From Pseudonocardia sp. T1-2H (GTDB lineage: Bacteria > Actinomycetota > Actinomycetes > Mycobacteriales > Pseudonocardiaceae), in NCBI RefSeq assembly GCF_038039215.1, contig NZ_JBBPCL010000001.1, forward strand, positions 4,898,001 through 4,962,000: DNA of 64,000 bases. The letters run 5' to 3'. Position numbers and translations under genes: made by a program. The notes below the pieces were generated by a model. The model did no database searches. It saw only the letters and a program-made list of their open reading frames with translations, and was not told the origin of the DNA. Shown piece after piece: positions 47,469 to 58,205 of this stretch; within the stretch, counting starts at the first letter, position 1; every line of letters begins with the position of its first letter.

Positions 47469-47630
47469 GCGAGTCGCGATCCCGGACCACGCGAGTCGCG
47501 ATCTCAAGCCACGCGAGTCGCGATCTCCGGCCCGGTGAATCGGACCGGGAGGGTGCCGCGCTCACCCGTCGACGTCCTCGCTCAGGCGGCCCGAGGGCGC
47601 GGCTCGCCCGGTCCCGGAGCGCGACTCGCG
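47469..47630. repeat. 22-bp-period palindrome array 1
   Basis: Three units with core GCGAGTCGCGAT begin at 47469, 47491 and 47513, exactly 22 bases apart, with a degenerate fourth at 47535. After a 50-base gap, two inverted units (cores GCGCGGCTCGCC and GCGCGACTCGCG) begin at 47597 and 47619, again 22 apart. The core is the odd palindrome CGCGASTCGCG. The array fills the gap between the radical SAM gene start and the dapA stop. The same unit recurs at 55125-55201 and 55948-56068. Confidence 0.85.
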
Positions 47631-47636
47631 GGGTCG

Positions 47637-48515
47637 TCAGGGGAGGAGGTGGGCGGCGCGGAGGGCGGCGCGAACGTCCTCGTGGTGCCACTCGTCGAGC
47701 GGGACCAGGGGGAGGCGGATGCCGTGGTCCATCAGGCCCATCTCGGCCAGTGCCCACTTCACGGGGATCGGGTTGGCCTCGACGAAGAGGGCACGGTGCA
47801 GCCCGGCGATCTCGGCGTCGATCGCGGCGGCGCCCTCGTCGTCCCCGGCGACCGCGGCCTTGCACATCCGCGCCATCGCCTCGGGCGCGACGTTCGCCGT
47901 CACCGAGATGTCCCCGTGGAAGCCCATCAGCATGCTGGCGCGGGCGGTGGCGTCGTCGCCGGAGTAGAGCGCGAAGTCGTCGAGGCCCAGCGCGACCAGG
48001 TCACGGACCCGGTCCAGGTCCCCCAGCGCCTCCTTGAGCCCGACGATGTTGGGCACCTCCGCGAGCCGCTCGACCGTCGACGGCAGCATGTCGCACGCGG
48101 TGCGCCCGGGGACGTTGTAGAGGTACTGCGGGAGGTCCACGGCCTCGGCCACGGCCTTGAAGTGCCGGTACAGGCCCTCCTGCGGCGGCTTGTTGTAGTA
48201 CGGCGTGACGAGCAGGGCGCCGTCCGCGCCGGCCTTGGCCGCCGCCTTCGTGAGGTGGATCGCCTCGGCCGTGTTGTTCGCGCCGGTGCCGGCGATGACC
48301 GGGACGCGGCCGTCCGCCACGTCGATGGTGCGGCGGATGACCTCGGTGTGCTCCTCGACGGTCAGCGTCGAGGACTCCCCCGTGGTGCCGACGGAGACGA
48401 TCGCGGACGTCCCGGCCAGGACCTGCCGCTCGACCAGCCGTTCCAGCGCCCCGTGGTCGATCGTGCCGTCCTCCCGCATCGGGGTGACCAGCGCGACGAG
48501 ACTACCGGTGATCAT
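47637..48515 (-). CDS. dapA: 4-hydroxy-tetrahydrodipicolinate synthase
   Basis: 292 residues. It condenses pyruvate with aspartate semialdehyde in lysine/diaminopimelate synthesis. The Schiff-base Lys161 lies in IVGLKEA; Thr44/Thr45 (GTTGES), Tyr107 (TPYYNKP) and Tyr133 (YLYNVPGRT) complete the active site. Start ATG 48515. No other lysine gene adjoins it. Confidence 0.93.
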   Translation of the reverse strand: MITGSLVALVTPMREDGTIDHGALERLVERQVLAGTSAIVSVGTTGESSTLTVEEHTEVIRRTIDVADGRVPVIAGTGANNTAEAIHLTKAAAKAGADGALLVTPYYNKPPQEGLYRHFKAVAEAVDLPQYLYNVPGRTACDMLPSTVERLAEVPNIVGLKEALGDLDRVRDLVALGLDDFALYSGDDATARASMLMGFHGDISVTANVAPEAMARMCKAAVAGDDEGAAAIDAEIAGLHRALFVEANPIPVKWALAEMGLMDHGIRLPLVPLDEWHHEDVRAALRAAHLLP

Positions 48516-48573
48516 GTGCTCGGCCCTTCGGACGCTCAGGTGGTGAGGGCCGACGGTAGCAAGTGCGACCGGT

Positions 48574-49365
48574 TCAGCCCCAGGCCAGCCGGGCCGGTTG
48601 GACCGACCGGCTCACCCGGCGGATCGTCGTCGTCACCACGACGACCAGTGCGACGACCGCCGCGACCACCACCGGCACGGGCGGGCGCGCCGCCGCGACC
48701 CCGACCAGGGCCCAGGCGACCGCGGCCGCGTACCCGACGACGGCGGTCCCCGCGTTGACGACCGCCGTCGCGATCACGGCCACGACCAGCAGGACGACGA
48801 TGGCGGCGACGTCCGCCAGTGCCCCGTCCCCCGGCAGCCCGATCCGGACGCCGGTGGCCGCCGTGCCGAGGGCCACCGCCACGGAGACCCAGCCCGTGTA
48901 CACCGAGACGGTCCCGCGCAGGACGATCCGTTCGAGCCTGCCCTCCGCGGGCTCGTGGCTCAGCCGGCCGAACACGAGCGCGAGGATCACCAGCAGCACG
49001 ATGAGCAGGATCTCGGCCAGGAACACCTCTCGGCTGCCGAAGGTGAGGATCCACAGCGGGTTCGCGACGGCCGCGGCGGCGAGCCACCACCCCGTGCGCC
49101 GGTGGACCGTGCGTGCTCGCTGGCCGGGCAGCAGCTGGTAGACGGCGTAGGCGAGGAAACCGATGTAGATCGGCCCCCAGATCGCGAACGCCCAGTTCGC
49201 GGCGAGCAACGGGGTGGCATAGGAGCGGGCGACGTCGCCGACGGGTTCGCCGACGACGCCGCTGCCACCGAGCCCGGAGAGGACGAGCTGGGCGACGGCG
49301 AGCACGGCCACCACGACACCGCGGACGAGGTCCGCCGTGGTGGCACGTGGGGTCAGGACGGTCAT
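48574..49365 (-). CDS. Membrane protein, tryptophan-rich sensory (TspO-like) type
   Basis: 263 residues from ATG 49365 with about eight hydrophobic segments. [24 protein letters not shown] and [15 protein letters not shown] resemble the Trp/Pro-rich helices of TspO-like proteins, but it is longer than the 150-170 residue family core. Function unknown. It lies between dapA and a GNAT gene on the same strand. Confidence 0.6.
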   Translation of the reverse strand: MTVLTPRATTADLVRGVVVAVLAVAQLVLSGLGGSGVVGEPVGDVARSYATPLLAANWAFAIWGPIYIGFLAYAVYQLLPGQRARTVHRRTGWWLAAAAVANPLWILTFGSREVFLAEILLIVLLVILALVFGRLSHEPAEGRLERIVLRGTVSVYTGWVSVAVALGTAATGVRIGLPGDGALADVAAIVVLLVVAVIATAVVNAGTAVVGYAAAVAWALVGVAAARPPVPVVVAAVVALVVVVTTTIRRVSRSVQPARLAWG

Positions 49366-49473
49366 GGCGCCATCCTCACCCCACGGATGTGTGACGGCCA
49401 TTCGGTCCGGCCCGTCATCTGCCCGGGTGACCAGGTGGAGATCACGGGTGGCCGGGAACCCGACGGAAGCCGC

Positions 49474-49998
49474 TCAGTCCGCCAGCTGCCGCTGGAACCA
49501 GTGCTCGTCCCGGACGTCGTCCGGCCCGAGGCGCAGGGCGCCCGGGAACACGCCGACCTCGGTCCAGCCCTGCTTGACGTAGAACTCGGGCAGCCGCGTG
49601 CCGCCGCGGGTCGAGAGCAGCAGCTGCTCCAGGCCGAGGGCGCGCGCGAGATCGACGGCGCCGTCGAGCAGGGCTCGTCCGTGGCCCCGTCCCTGCAGCT
49701 CCGGGTGGACCATCAGGCGGACGACGGTGCCCCGGTGCGCGATCACCTGGCCGTCACCGGGAACGACGAAGACGACACCGCCGAGGTCGGCCGCGTCGCC
49801 CAGGACCAGCGGGTGCGCCCGGCCCGCCTCGACGTCGGCGATCGCCGCCTCCGCCTTCGCGCGGATGTCCCGTTCCGGGGCGTCGTGGGTGAAACCCACG
49901 GCACCGCCGGCGCGGGTCACCGCGAGCCAGAGATCACCGAGCGCCGCCGCCCCGGGCGCGACGCGGTGCGGGCCGGCGATCCCGGCCCCCGCCCTCAC
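49474..49998 (-). CDS. GNAT-family N-acetyltransferase
   Basis: 174 residues from GTG 49998, which overlaps the ndk stop (GTGA). The acetyl-CoA loop reads [21 protein letters not shown] and the fold ends in [27 protein letters not shown]. The substrate is unknown. The longer open frame to 50154 overlaps ndk and is not coding. Confidence 0.85.
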   Translation of the reverse strand: MRAGAGIAGPHRVAPGAAALGDLWLAVTRAGGAVGFTHDAPERDIRAKAEAAIADVEAGRAHPLVLGDAADLGGVVFVVPGDGQVIAHRGTVVRLMVHPELQGRGHGRALLDGAVDLARALGLEQLLLSTRGGTRLPEFYVKQGWTEVGVFPGALRLGPDDVRDEHWFQRQLAD

Positions 49999-50405
49999 AG
50001 GTTCGGGAACCAGAGCTTGATCTCGCGGGCGGCGGACTCCGGCGAGTCCGACCCGTGGACGAGGTTGAGCTGGGTCTCGAGGCCGAAGTCGCCCCGGATG
50101 GTGCCGGGGGTGGCCTTCTCGACGGGGTCCGTGCCACCGGCGAGCTGGCGCCACGCCGCGATGGCGCGGGGGCCCTCGACGACCGCCGCCAGCACCGGGC
50201 CGGAGGTGATGAACTCCAGCAGCGACTCGAAGAAGGGCTTGCCGTCGTGCTCGGCGTAGTGCTGCGTGGCGAGCTCGCGCTCGACGGTCCGCAGTTCGAG
50301 GGCGACGAGGTCGAGGCCCTTGCGCTCGATCCGGGCGAGCACCTCACCGACGAGCTTGCGTGCCACGCCGTCGGGCTTGACGAGGACCAGGGTGCGTTCA
50401 GTCAC
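49995..50405 (-). CDS. ndk: Nucleoside diphosphate kinase
   Basis: 136 residues from GTG 50405, the standard length. It equalises nucleoside triphosphate pools through a phospho-His intermediate. Phospho-acceptor His117 is in [12 protein letters not shown] and the opening [10 protein letters not shown] is canonical. In mycobacteria it lies between rne and folC, as here. Confidence 0.97.
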   Translation of the reverse strand: MTERTLVLVKPDGVARKLVGEVLARIERKGLDLVALELRTVERELATQHYAEHDGKPFFESLLEFITSGPVLAAVVEGPRAIAAWRQLAGGTDPVEKATPGTIRGDFGLETQLNLVHGSDSPESAAREIKLWFPNL

Positions 50406-50511
50406 GCCGATCAGGATATCGAGCGCCCGGACGATCTCCGTCACGGGACCTTCGCCCTGCGCATCTCGGCGCAGCGGTGGTGTGCGCAGAGCAAAGGGGC
50501 GGGAGGAGGAC

Positions 50512-50907
50512 CTACTGCCGCTGACTCGGCAGCTCGCCCCGCGCCATCTTCCCCGCGACGTCCCGGCGCATCAGCAGCAGCGTGACCCACACGAGACCGA
50601 AGATCACCCCGACGGCGGCCAGCGACACGTGGATGAACCCGCACGCGATCAGCGCCACCTGCAGGACCAGGGCGAGCGGCAGGCCCCACGGCTTCCGCTG
50701 CACCCCGCAGGCGACGACCATCAGCACCGCGAGGACCAGGACGAGCGTGAGCCCCACGCCGTTCATCGCCCCGACCGTGAACTTCGAGACGACCAGCAGC
50801 GCGAGCAGCACCACGATCGTCTCGAGCACGAGCACCGCGGCGAAGATCCCGCGAATCCCCTTCATCGGGTCCTTCGCCGGGGGCCTGATCGCAGGTTGCT
50901 CGCTCAC
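50512..50907 (-). CDS. DUF4233 membrane protein
   Basis: 131 residues with four hydrophobic helices; [23 protein letters not shown] and [17 protein letters not shown] are characteristic. The function is unknown, but the gene almost always follows folC in actinobacteria. Start GTG 50907 overlaps the folC stop (GTGA), so it is translationally coupled. Confidence 0.88.
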   Translation of the reverse strand: MSEQPAIRPPAKDPMKGIRGIFAAVLVLETIVVLLALLVVSKFTVGAMNGVGLTLVLVLAVLMVVACGVQRKPWGLPLALVLQVALIACGFIHVSLAAVGVIFGLVWVTLLLMRRDVAGKMARGELPSQRQ

Positions 50908-52436
50908 GACGGCTCCAGCCCGAACACCGACCGCGCCTCGCCGGCGGTCACCACGGAGCCCGTGACGATCACCCCGATACCGGAGTCGCCGGCCTCCTCG
51001 GCCAGCTCCCCCGCCTGCTCGATCGCCGTCCGGAGGTCGGGCTCGACGCTCACCCGGTCCCGGCCGAACACCTCGACGGCCAGCCCGGCCAGCTCGTCCG
51101 GGTCCATCGCCCGGGGAGAGGAGTTGGCCGTGATGACCACCTCGTGCACCGCCGGCTCCAGCTCCGCGAGCAGCCCGCGGGCGTCCTTGTCCTTCATGAC
51201 GCCGATGACCCCGACGAGCCGGGTGAACCGGAACTCCGACATCAGCGACGCGGCCAGGGCGCGGGCGCCGTGCGGGTTGTGTGCGGCGTCGAGCAGCACG
51301 GTCGGGGCGCCGGGACCGCCCGCGACGACCTCGAGCCGGCCCGGCGAGCGGACGGACGCGAACGCCGCCCGCACCACGTCCGGGTCGATGGGCTGTTTCG
51401 GGCCGGCCCCGATCAGGGCCTCCGCGGCGGCCAGCGCCAGCGCCGCGTTCGACGCCTGGTGCTCGCCGTGCAGCGGGAGGAACACGTCGTCGTAGCGGCC
51501 GCCGAGGCCCTGCAGCTCGAGCCGCTGCCCACCGACGGCGATCTCCCGCTCGCGGACGCCGAACTCGGCGCCCTCCCGCGCGACCTGCGCGCCCACCTCG
51601 GCGCTGCGCTCGATCAGCACCTCCGCGACGGCCTTGTCCTGGGCCGCGAGGATCGCGACGGAGCCGGGCTTGATGATCCCGGCCTTCTCCCGCGCGATGC
51701 CGAGGAGGTCCGTGCCGAGGAACTCGGCGTGGTCCAGCCCGATCGGGGTCAGCACGGCGACGTCCCCGTCGGCGACGTTGGTGGCGTCCCAGCGGCCGCC
51801 CAGCCCCACTTCGACGATCGCCGCCTCGACGGGCGCGTCGGCGAACGCGGCGAAGCCCATCGCCGTCAGCACCTCGAACTTCGAGAGCGGCACCTCGCTC
51901 CTGGCGTCCACCAGGTCCACGAACGGCGCCACGTCCCGGTAGATCTGCACGTACCGCTCCGGGGTCACCGGGCGGTTGTCCAGGTTGATCCGCTCGGTGG
52001 CCCGCTGCAGGTGCGGACTGGTGTAGCGGCCGGTGCGCAGGCCGATCTCGGTGAGGATCGCGTCGATCATCCGGGCCGTGGACGTCTTGCCGTTCGTGCC
52101 GGTCAGGTGCACAACGGGGTACCCGCGGTGCGGCTCCCCCAGCACGTCGACGAGTGCGGTGATCCGCTCCAGCGACGGCTCCATGACCGTCTCGGGCCAG
52201 CGCTTGTCCAGCACGGCCTCGACGGCCAGGAACTCCGCGTACCCGGCGACCGACGACTGCGCCGGCACGACGTCCGGGGTCTCGCCGCCGCGGATCTGCT
52301 CCAGGACCGCGGAGATCACCGCGTCCTGGACGTCGCCCTCGGGCGTCGGGACCGCGCCCTCGCCCTCCGGCAGCTCCTCGGGGTGGTCCGGGAACTCGTC
52401 CGGGTACTCGCCCCGCTCCTCGTCGTCGCGGCTCAT
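50904..52436 (-). CDS. folC: Bifunctional folylpolyglutamate/dihydrofolate synthase
   Basis: 510 residues. An acidic N-terminal extension (1-50, rich in Glu/Asp/Pro) precedes the Mur-ligase-type core with P-loop [39 protein letters not shown] and [11 protein letters not shown]. It adds glutamates to folates. Start ATG 52436 overlaps the valS stop (ATGA). The valS-folC-DUF4233-ndk order is conserved in actinobacteria. Confidence 0.95.
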   Translation of the reverse strand: MSRDDEERGEYPDEFPDHPEELPEGEGAVPTPEGDVQDAVISAVLEQIRGGETPDVVPAQSSVAGYAEFLAVEAVLDKRWPETVMEPSLERITALVDVLGEPHRGYPVVHLTGTNGKTSTARMIDAILTEIGLRTGRYTSPHLQRATERINLDNRPVTPERYVQIYRDVAPFVDLVDARSEVPLSKFEVLTAMGFAAFADAPVEAAIVEVGLGGRWDATNVADGDVAVLTPIGLDHAEFLGTDLLGIAREKAGIIKPGSVAILAAQDKAVAEVLIERSAEVGAQVAREGAEFGVREREIAVGGQRLELQGLGGRYDDVFLPLHGEHQASNAALALAAAEALIGAGPKQPIDPDVVRAAFASVRSPGRLEVVAGGPGAPTVLLDAAHNPHGARALAASLMSEFRFTRLVGVIGVMKDKDARGLLAELEPAVHEVVITANSSPRAMDPDELAGLAVEVFGRDRVSVEPDLRTAIEQAGELAEEAGDSGIGVIVTGSVVTAGEARSVFGLEPS

Positions 52437-55081
52437 GACTCGGGCAGCGCGGCGAGGCGGCCGGAGACCCGCTCGATCTCCGCGACCGCCGCCTCGCGGC
52501 GCGCGCGGATCCCGTCGACGACGGTCGCCGGGGCCTTCTCGGTGAACTTCGGGTTGGTGAGCTTCTTGTCCGCCTGGTCCAGCTCCTTCTGCGCGGCCGC
52601 GAGATCCCGGCCGAGGCGGGCCCGCTCGGCGGCGACGTCGATCGCGCCGGAGGTGTCCAGCTCGACGTGGACCTTGCCCCCGGCCACCGTGACGTCGACG
52701 GTGGCGGTGGGCGCGAAGTCGTCCCCGGCGGGATCCAGCCTGGTCAGGAACCGGACGGCCGCGCCGTGCGCCTCGAGCCCGGCCGCGTCCAGGCCGACGA
52801 GCCGCGCCGCGACCGAGCGCCGGTCCGGCAGCCCCTGCTCGGTGCGGAACCGGCGGACCTCGGTGATCAGCTTCTGCGCCGCCTCGACCCGCGCGACCAC
52901 ACCGGCGTCGACCGGCAGGCCGGTGTCCTCGCCGGGCCACGCCGCCGTCACGACGGTCTCGCCGCCGGTGAGGGTGGTCCAGAGGGCCTCGGTGACGAAC
53001 GGCGTGATCGGGTGCAGCATCCGCAGCAGCGCGTCCAGTGCGTGGCCGAGGACCGCGCGGGTGCCGTCCGCCGTCGCCGGGTCGTCGAACTGCGGCTTGG
53101 CGAGCTCGAGGTACCAGTCGCACAGCTCGTCCCACGTGAAGTGGTAGAGCCCCTCGGTGGCCTTGGCGAACTGGAAGTCCTCCAGCAGCGCGTCCGTCTG
53201 CTCGCGGACCTCGCGCAGCCGGCCGAGGATCCAGCGGTCCGCGTCCGTCAGGTCCTCGACGGCGGGCAGCGGCAGCGCCGGGGACGCGCCGTTGGCCATC
53301 GCGAACCGCGTGGCGTTCCACAGCTTCGTCGTGAAGTTGCGGGAGCCGGCGACCCACTCGTGCGAGAGCGACATGTCCGTGCCCGGGTTCGAGCCGCGCG
53401 CGATGGTGAAGCGCAGCGCGTCCGCGCCGTAGGCGTCGATGAGCTCGAGCGGGTCGATGACGTTGCCCTTGGACTTCGACATCTTCTTGCCGTGCTCGTC
53501 CCGGATCAGGCCGTGCAGGTACACGTCCCTGAACGGCGCCTCGCCCATCGCGTAGATGCCGAACATCATCATCCGGACGACCCAGAAGAAGAGGATGTCG
53601 TAGCCGGTGACCAGCACCGAGTTCGGGTAGTAACGCTCGAGGTCCGGCGTCTTGTCCGGCCAGCCCAGCGTCGAGAAGGGCCAGAGCCCGGAGGAGAACC
53701 AGGTGTCCAGGACGTCCTCGTCCTGCCGCCAGCCCTCGCCCGTCGGCGGCTCCTCGTCGGGGCCGACGCAGACCATCTCGCCGTTCGGGCCGTACCAGAC
53801 GGGGATGCGGTGGCCCCACCACAGCTGCCGGGAGATGCACCAGTCGTGCATGTTGTCGACCCAGTCGAAGAACCGGGACTCCATCTCGGCGGGGTGGATC
53901 GTGGTGGCGCCGGAGCGGACCGCGTCGCCGGAGGCCTTCGCGAGGGACTCGACGCGGACGAACCACTGCAGGCTCAGCCGCGGCTCGATCGGGACGCCGG
54001 TGCGCGAGTCGTGGCCGATGGAGTGGATGTAGGGGCGCTTCTCGGCGACGATCCGGCCCTGCGCGGCGAGTTCCTCACGGATGGCGACGCGCGCCTCGAA
54101 GCGGTCCATGCCGTCGAAGCGCGTGCCCGTCCCGGCGATGACGCCGGACTCGTCCATGATCGTCGGCATCGGCAGGTCGTGCCGGCGGCCCATCTCGAAG
54201 TCGTTGGGGTCGTGCGCCGGGGTGATCTTGACGGCGCCGGAGCCGAACTCCGGGTCGACGTACGGGTCCGAGATGACCGGGATGTCCCGCCCGGTGATCG
54301 GCATCCGGATGGTCTTCCCGACCAGGTGCGCGTACCGCTCGTCGTCCGGGTGGACGGCGACGGCGGTGTCCCCCAGCATCGTCTCGACCCGGGTGGTGGC
54401 GACGACGATCGCGTCCTCCCCGTCCCCGTACAGCATGGAGACGAGCTCGCCCTCGACCTCCTTGTGGTCCACCTCGATGTCGCTGATCGCGCTCTGCAGC
54501 GCGGGCGACCAGTTGACCAGGCGCTCGGCGCGGTAGATGAGGCCGTCGTCGAACATCCTCTTGAAGACGGTGTTGACGGCGCGGGAGAGCCCCTCGTCCA
54601 GGGTGAAGCGCTCGCGGGACCAGTCGACGCCGTCGCCGAGGCGGGTCATCTGGCCCAGGATCGAGCCGCCGGACTCGGCCTTCCACTCCCAGACGCGCTG
54701 GACGAACTCCGTACGGCCGAGCTCGCGGCGGCCCGGCTCACCGGCCTCGGCGAGACGGCGCTCGACGACGCTCTGCGTGGCGATGCCCGCGTGGTCCATG
54801 CCCGGCAGCCACAGCGCGTCGTAGCCCTGCATTCGGCGGCGCCGGGTCAGGATGTCGATCAGCGTGTGGTCCATGGCGTGCCCGAGGTGCAGGCTGCCCG
54901 TGACGTTCGGCGGCGGGATGACGATGCTGTACGGCGGCTTGCCGGAGTCCGGGTCCGCGGTGAAGTAGCCGTTCTCGACCCACCGCCGGTACATGCCGGC
55001 CTCTACCTCGCCCGGGTTCCACTTGGGCGGGAGGTCGGCAGTGGCGCCTCTGATCGGGCGCGGCGGAAGGGTCTCGGTCAC
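52433..55081 (-). CDS. valS: Valyl-tRNA synthetase
   Basis: 882 residues from GTG 55081. Class I signatures are [10 protein letters not shown] (HIGH) and [13 protein letters not shown] (KMSKS). The editing domain lies between ([23 protein letters not shown]). The C-terminal coiled coil ([24 protein letters not shown]) is complete. It charges tRNA-Val and edits threonine. I saw no T-box leader. Confidence 0.97.
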   Translation of the reverse strand: MTETLPPRPIRGATADLPPKWNPGEVEAGMYRRWVENGYFTADPDSGKPPYSIVIPPPNVTGSLHLGHAMDHTLIDILTRRRRMQGYDALWLPGMDHAGIATQSVVERRLAEAGEPGRRELGRTEFVQRVWEWKAESGGSILGQMTRLGDGVDWSRERFTLDEGLSRAVNTVFKRMFDDGLIYRAERLVNWSPALQSAISDIEVDHKEVEGELVSMLYGDGEDAIVVATTRVETMLGDTAVAVHPDDERYAHLVGKTIRMPITGRDIPVISDPYVDPEFGSGAVKITPAHDPNDFEMGRRHDLPMPTIMDESGVIAGTGTRFDGMDRFEARVAIREELAAQGRIVAEKRPYIHSIGHDSRTGVPIEPRLSLQWFVRVESLAKASGDAVRSGATTIHPAEMESRFFDWVDNMHDWCISRQLWWGHRIPVWYGPNGEMVCVGPDEEPPTGEGWRQDEDVLDTWFSSGLWPFSTLGWPDKTPDLERYYPNSVLVTGYDILFFWVVRMMMFGIYAMGEAPFRDVYLHGLIRDEHGKKMSKSKGNVIDPLELIDAYGADALRFTIARGSNPGTDMSLSHEWVAGSRNFTTKLWNATRFAMANGASPALPLPAVEDLTDADRWILGRLREVREQTDALLEDFQFAKATEGLYHFTWDELCDWYLELAKPQFDDPATADGTRAVLGHALDALLRMLHPITPFVTEALWTTLTGGETVVTAAWPGEDTGLPVDAGVVARVEAAQKLITEVRRFRTEQGLPDRRSVAARLVGLDAAGLEAHGAAVRFLTRLDPAGDDFAPTATVDVTVAGGKVHVELDTSGAIDVAAERARLGRDLAAAQKELDQADKKLTNPKFTEKAPATVVDGIRARREAAVAEIERVSGRLAALPES

Positions 55082-55124
55082 GCTGTCAAGTCTACGAGCC
55101 CGGCGCACCCCGATTCCTCGCCCC

Positions 55125-55201
55125 CGCGAGTCGCGGTCTGAGCCCGCGCGAGTCGGGATCTCAGCCCCCGCGAGTCGGGACCCGAGACCACACGAGTCGG
55201 G
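55125..55201. repeat. 22-bp-period palindrome array 2
   Basis: Four units begin at 55125, 55147, 55169 and 55191, exactly 22 bases apart. Cores read CGCGAGTCGCG, CGCGAGTCGGG, CGCGAGTCGGG and CACGAGTCGGG; spacers of 11 bases are related (for example GTCTGAGCCCG, ATCTCAGCCCC). It lies between the valS start and the stop of the C39-like gene, in the opposite orientation to array 3 on the other side of that gene. Confidence 0.85.
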
Positions 55202-55213
55202 ACCCGGCGCGGG

Positions 55214-55906
55214 TCACCTCGGGAGGAACGCCGTGTGGAGGCGGTCGAAGCCGAGGATCGGGCGGAGGCGGCGTTCGCGGATCGCGGCGGGGTCGAGGGG
55301 GCGGACGGTGGCGCTGCTCGGCTCGTACACCCGCCAGGTGCCGTCGTCGGAGATCCGCAGGGCGAGGCAGTAGTGGCGCGGGACCCCGGCTCCCACCAGC
55401 AGCGGGACCGGACGGCGGGCGCCGAGCGCGGCCTCGATCTCCCGGATCACCTGCTCGACGTCGGCGCCCGACAGGTCGTCGACGAACCGGATCCGGTACC
55501 GACCGACGCCCGGCGCGTACCTACGGAGCCAGCCCGCGAAGCCCCACGGGGTGGTCCCGAGGGCCTGCGGCCAGAGCCGGTTGGTCTGCCGGTGGACCCG
55601 CTTCTGCAGCGCGTCGTAGCGGCCGGCGAAGCCGTCCACGACCCCCGACGGCGTGGTCTCCCGGAATTCGAGCTTCTCCAGCTCCGCCGGATCGGCCCAG
55701 ATGGCGAGGGCGACGAGGACCGCGCTGCCGCACGTCGTGCCGTCGACCTGGTCGAGCCTCGCGCCCTCGTGCCGCTTCTCGCCGAGCGCGTCGGTGACGA
55801 GCGCGCGGCGGGGGCCGTTCAGGGACCGGACCGCGGCGACCGGGACCGGGGCGGCCCGGTGGAACAGCCGCTGGACGGCGCTGCCGATGGCCGAGACCGT
55901 GCGCAT
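55214..55906 (-). CDS. C39-like cysteine peptidase-fold protein of unknown function
   Basis: 230 residues from ATG 55906, with GGAGG nine bases upstream. DQVDGTTCGSAVLVALAIW places a Cys as in papain/C39 folds, VPRHYCLALRI supplies a His and WRVYEPSSATV the third strand, where an acidic residue replaces the usual Asn/Asp pattern. Activity is plausible but unproven. No signal peptide or membrane segment. The gene is flanked on both sides by the 22-bp repeat arrays in inverted orientation, which is unique in this window. Confidence 0.6.
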   Translation of the reverse strand: MRTVSAIGSAVQRLFHRAAPVPVAAVRSLNGPRRALVTDALGEKRHEGARLDQVDGTTCGSAVLVALAIWADPAELEKLEFRETTPSGVVDGFAGRYDALQKRVHRQTNRLWPQALGTTPWGFAGWLRRYAPGVGRYRIRFVDDLSGADVEQVIREIEAALGARRPVPLLVGAGVPRHYCLALRISDDGTWRVYEPSSATVRPLDPAAIRERRLRPILGFDRLHTAFLPR

Positions 55907-55947
55907 CCGGGTCCTCCGTTCGTCGGGTGCACCGTGCCACGCCGCAC

Positions 55948-56068
55948 GGCGACTCGCCGACGCGAACACGCCGACTCGGGCGGACTCAGAGCGCGACTCG
56001 CGCGGTCTCACAGCGCGACTCGCGGGGCCTCAGAGCGCGACTCGCGCGGCTTCACAGCGCGACTCGCG
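55948..56068. repeat. 22-bp-period palindrome array 3
   Basis: Six units in inverted orientation begin at 55948, 55970, 55992, 56014, 56036 and 56058, exactly 22 bases apart. The last four have perfect CGCGACTCGCG cores; the first two are slightly changed. Spacers are CGGTCTCACAG, GGGCCTCAGAG and CGGCTTCACAG. It lies between the C39-like gene start and the phoD stop. Confidence 0.9.
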
Positions 56069-56093
56069 GGCGGTCCGGTCACGAGCCGGGAGT

Positions 56094-57644
56094 TCAGGTC
56101 GTCAGCGTCGTCGCCCACAGCTCCTCGCCCCGCTGCCCGCGCAGCGTGGCCCGCAGCTCCCGCCCGCCCGGCGCGACCTCCAGCTCGCCGAAGTTCTGGA
56201 ACCCGTCGAGTGGCGAGGTGTTCTGTGCGGGCGGCGGCTGCACGAACACGGCCTCCGGGCCGAGCGAGGGATCCAGGTCGCCGGGCCCGAACGCCCCGGC
56301 GTGCAGCGGTCCGGACACGAACTCCCAGAACGGGTCGAAGTCCTGCACCGACGCGCGCTCGGGCGAGTAGTGGTGCGCGGCCGTGTAGTGGACGTCCGCG
56401 GTCACCCAGACGACGCCCCGGACCTCCCGCCGGTGCAGCCCCTGCAGCACCCCGGCGATCTCGGACTCGCGCCCGCTGGGTGCTCCCGGGACGCCGTTCG
56501 CGACGGCCTCCCAGGCGCCCTGGCCGTCCGCGACGCAGAGCCCGAGCGGCATGTCGGCCTGCACGATCTTCCAGGTCGCCCGGCTGGAGGCGAGCCCGTC
56601 GACGAGCCAGCGGGCCTGCTCGGCGCCGAGGATGTGTCCGTCCGCGCCGGTGTTCGGCCCGTTGGAGTCCCGGTAGGTGCGCATGTCCAGGACGAAGATC
56701 TCGACGTGCGGGCCGTACGGGATCCGCCGGTACACCCGCCCGTCGACGGCCCGGCGCGGGTCCAGCGGCACCCACTCGTGGAACGCCTGCGACGCGCGTG
56801 CCGCCAGGACGTCGACGCGCTTCTCCGTGTACTCCGGCAGGGTCAGGATCTCCCCGGGGTACCAGTTGTTGAGCACCTCGTGGTCGTCCCACTGGTTGAT
56901 CTGGGCGACGGACGCGGCGAACGCGCGGACGTTCTCGTCGAGCAGGTTGTAGGCGAACTGCCCGCGGTACTCCGCCAGCGTCTCGGCGACCTTCGACTTC
57001 TCGGGCGTGACGACGTTGCGCCAGGTCCGGCCGTCGGGGAGCGTGACGGTCTCCTTCAGCGGCCCGTCGGAGTAGACGGTGTCCCCGCTGTGCAGGAACA
57101 GGTCGGCGTCCCGGGCGGCCATCGCGGAGAAGATCCGCATCCCGCCGATGTCCGGGTTGATCCCCCAGCCCTGCCCGACGACGTCACCGGACCAGAGCAG
57201 CCGGACGCGCTCGTCGCCGCCCGGCTGTGTCCGGAAGACGCCCGTCAGCGGCTCGCTCGTCGTACGGCCGTCGAGATCCTCCGCGGTGACGCGGTAATGC
57301 GTGGTCCGGGCCGCGGCCGGGACGCGGACCCTGCCGGTGAGGTCCGTGTCCGGGGTCAGGACCGGGCCGGGAATCCGCCGGACGCGGCGGAACTCCGGGT
57401 TGTCCGCGATCTCGACGACCATGCGCGACGGCCGGTCGGCGCGGGTCCAGACGAGCCCGGAGCCCGGCAGCACGTCACCGGCCTGGACTCCGTGGGTGAG
57501 GACCGGCCGTGCGCCGCGGTGCACGAGTGGGGCCGCGGTGCCGAGAGACGGGAGCGCGAGCGTGGCGGTGGCCGCCGAACCGGCCACCGCGGCGGTCCGG
57601 AGGAGGGTGCGTCGGGAGAACGGGGAGCTCATGCGGCCTGACAT
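56094..57644 (-). CDS. phoD: PhoD-like alkaline phosphatase, Tat-exported
   Basis: 516 residues. The twin-arginine signal SRRTLLRTAAVAGSAATATLALP is followed by a beta domain (50-145) and the PhoD phosphoesterase core: LLWSGDVVGQGWGINPDIGG, FLHSGDTVYSDGP, INQWDDHEVLNNWYPG and VWVTADVHYTAAHHY. PhoD uses iron and calcium to hydrolyse phosphodiesters outside the cell. Start could be ATG 57644 or ATG 57632. No Pho-box was identified upstream. Confidence 0.9.
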   Translation of the reverse strand: MSGRMSSPFSRRTLLRTAAVAGSAATATLALPSLGTAAPLVHRGARPVLTHGVQAGDVLPGSGLVWTRADRPSRMVVEIADNPEFRRVRRIPGPVLTPDTDLTGRVRVPAAARTTHYRVTAEDLDGRTTSEPLTGVFRTQPGGDERVRLLWSGDVVGQGWGINPDIGGMRIFSAMAARDADLFLHSGDTVYSDGPLKETVTLPDGRTWRNVVTPEKSKVAETLAEYRGQFAYNLLDENVRAFAASVAQINQWDDHEVLNNWYPGEILTLPEYTEKRVDVLAARASQAFHEWVPLDPRRAVDGRVYRRIPYGPHVEIFVLDMRTYRDSNGPNTGADGHILGAEQARWLVDGLASSRATWKIVQADMPLGLCVADGQGAWEAVANGVPGAPSGRESEIAGVLQGLHRREVRGVVWVTADVHYTAAHHYSPERASVQDFDPFWEFVSGPLHAGAFGPGDLDPSLGPEAVFVQPPPAQNTSPLDGFQNFGELEVAPGGRELRATLRGQRGEELWATTLTT

Positions 57645-57746
57645 AACCCGTTCGAGTGATCACGTTCCGGAGCGCAGGGCGACGTCCGGGTGAACACCCG
57701 GCGACGTGATCCGCGTACCGCAGGTGGTCCGCAGTACGTTCCGGGC

Positions 57747-58184
57747 ATGTCCGAACCGAGCACCGCGGCGTTCTCCCCCGAGGTCGTCGAGTTCCTGAGC
57801 CACGGCACCCGCACCGGGAAGCTGGCCTACACCGCGTCGGACGGGCGGCCGCTGATCGCGCCGGTCTGGTTCCTGGTGGAGGACGGTGCGCTCGTCTTCA
57901 CCACCGCCACGGACACGGCGAAGGCCAAGGCGATCCGCCGCGATCCGCGAGTGGCGCTGGCCGTGGACCTGGAGGCGCCGCCGTACGCGTTCGTGCAGGT
58001 GCAGGGGGTCGCCGAGCTGAGCGAGGACCCGGACGAGCTGCTCCGCACCGCCACCGCACTGGGCGGGCGCTACATGGGTGCGGACCGCGCCGAGGAGTTC
58101 GGCAGGCGCAACGGGGTCCCCGGCGAGCTGGTCGTCCGGGTGCGGCCGACGAAGGTCATCGCCATGCTGGACATGACGGCCTGA
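57747..58184 (+). CDS. PPOX-class F420-dependent oxidoreductase
   Basis: 145 residues from ATG 57747. The split-barrel fold shows GTRTGKLAYTASDGRPLIAPVWF, then ATDTAKAKAIRRDPRVALAVD and FVQVQGVAELSED, typical of small F420 or flavin enzymes that reduce diverse substrates. The frame is open from 57690, but the extra residues are Arg/Gly-rich. Divergent from phoD. Confidence 0.85.
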   Translation: MSEPSTAAFSPEVVEFLSHGTRTGKLAYTASDGRPLIAPVWFLVEDGALVFTTATDTAKAKAIRRDPRVALAVDLEAPPYAFVQVQGVAELSEDPDELLRTATALGGRYMGADRAEEFGRRNGVPGELVVRVRPTKVIAMLDMTA

Positions 58185-58205
58185 GCCGGCCCGCACCCGG
58201 GAGGG

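Noticed and set aside
47469..56068. CRISPR array
   Set aside because: Units are 22 bp with only 11-bp semi-conserved spacers; there are no long unique spacers and no cas genes.
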